Shown: positions 4,919-5,269 of the stretch, one piece after another | Position numbering within the stretch: the first letter of the stretch is position 1 | Layout: every line of letters starts with the position of its first letter | Assembly (NCBI GenBank): GCA_029550985.1 | Contig: JAKPGH010000265.1 | Location: forward strand, 1-5,269 | Direction: 5' to 3' | Origin: Bacillota bacterium | Lineage (GTDB): Bacteria > Bacillota > Clostridia > Oscillospirales > Ruminococcaceae | DNA: 5,269 bases | Notes under the pieces: model-generated | Database searches by the model: none | The model's input: only the letters and a program-made list of their open reading frames with translations | Told to the model about the DNA's origin: nothing | Position numbers and translations under genes: made by a program

Positions 4919-5269
4919 GCTGAAATTACAGTGGAAAATCTTTATCTTTCTCTTAGGGTTTTGCGTTTTGCTGCTGGCCATCCTGTGGCTGTTTCAAACG
5001 GTGTTTTTAAGCGATATGTATAAGTTTGTCCGCAGGATGGAGATGGAGCAGGCCATCGACTTGGTGGGTAAAAACATCAACAGCCCAAATCTGCAGGAGA
5101 TATTGCTGGAGCTGGAAACCACCAAGGCAATCACGGTAAGGCCGACCCAGGAATTTGCGCCCCCCGCCCCCCCTGCTCCGGGCAGACATGACCGCAGGCC
5201 CGAAACCCTCACCAAAGTCCAGGAGTTTACCTTAGACAACGGCGCGCGAATTTCCCTGACCTTTTACGC
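4911..5269 (+). CDS. Sensor histidine kinase, N-terminal part (runs off the window)
   Basis: The ATG at 4911 lies within the regulator's last codons (8-nt overlap), so translation is probably coupled; a G-rich stretch (GGGGTTGGGG, 4891-4900) precedes it. The 119 visible residues are a short basic N-terminus, one membrane segment (about 9-33, KIFIFLLGF then LLLAILWLFQTVFL), and the start of an extracytoplasmic sensor region with a charged helix (DMYKFVRRMEMEQAIDLVGK, 35-54) and a Pro-rich stretch PPAPPAPG (84-91). No HisKA or ATPase domain is in the window, so kinase identity rests on the position after a response regulator, the overlap and the typical membrane/sensor start. The product should phosphorylate the neighbouring regulator on D52. 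Confidence 0.8.
   Translation, partial: MDKLKLQWKIFIFLLGFCVLLLAILWLFQTVFLSDMYKFVRRMEMEQAIDLVGKNINSPNLQEILLELETTKAITVRPTQEFAPPAPPAPGRHDRRPETLTKVQEFTLDNGARISLTFY

Noticed and set aside
4160..4981. 273-residue open frame on the minus strand
   Set aside because: It is antisense to a certain response regulator and its promoter and terminator region, with no recognisable domain.

Overview
The window most likely comes from an anaerobic Gram-positive bacterium of the Bacillota, probably class Clostridia. The evidence is moderate GC, strong purine-rich ribosome binding sites, several textbook intrinsic terminators, and a CotH / VTC-domain / DUF4956 gene set of a kind I associate with clostridial genomes. 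I could not run a search, so this placement is an inference.

Layout. Positions 1-144 hold no protein gene but are densely folded: a 12-bp stem, then two back-to-back hairpins inside a 7-bp closing helix, ending in TCAA. Directly after this, the reading frame of an HD-GYP cyclic-di-GMP phosphodiesterase resumes in the middle of its domain (143-451). The simplest reading is that the first 144 bases are the right end of an IS200/IS605-type (TnpB-class) insertion that cut the HD-GYP gene, so its catalytic HD half is not next to this fragment. A strong terminator (521-555) closes that unit.

Positions 672-4119 form a compact three-gene operon with 26-nt gaps: a VTC-domain polyphosphate-polymerase-like protein, a DUF4956 membrane protein, and a 682-residue CotH-family atypical kinase. 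The CotH protein has a membrane segment at each end and two low-complexity inserts. A TTCAGA direct repeat with 11-bp periodicity lies upstream, and a perfect 14-bp-stem terminator (4123-4160) lies downstream.

Positions 4191-5269 encode a two-component system with its own extended -10 promoter: an OmpR/PhoB-type response regulator, then the N-terminal 119 residues of a membrane sensor kinase, which overlaps the regulator by 8 bases and runs off the window. The regulator has no ATG, GTG or TTG start that preserves its receiver domain. The frame points to ATA (or ATT) as the start, or to a mutated start codon.

How the genes may work together (inference): the soluble VTC enzyme and the DUF4956 membrane protein may make or handle polyphosphate or another phosphate-based product at the membrane. 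The CotH protein would then act as a membrane-tethered kinase outside the cytoplasm. The two-component system may sense envelope conditions and control the operon, possibly through the TTCAGA repeats.
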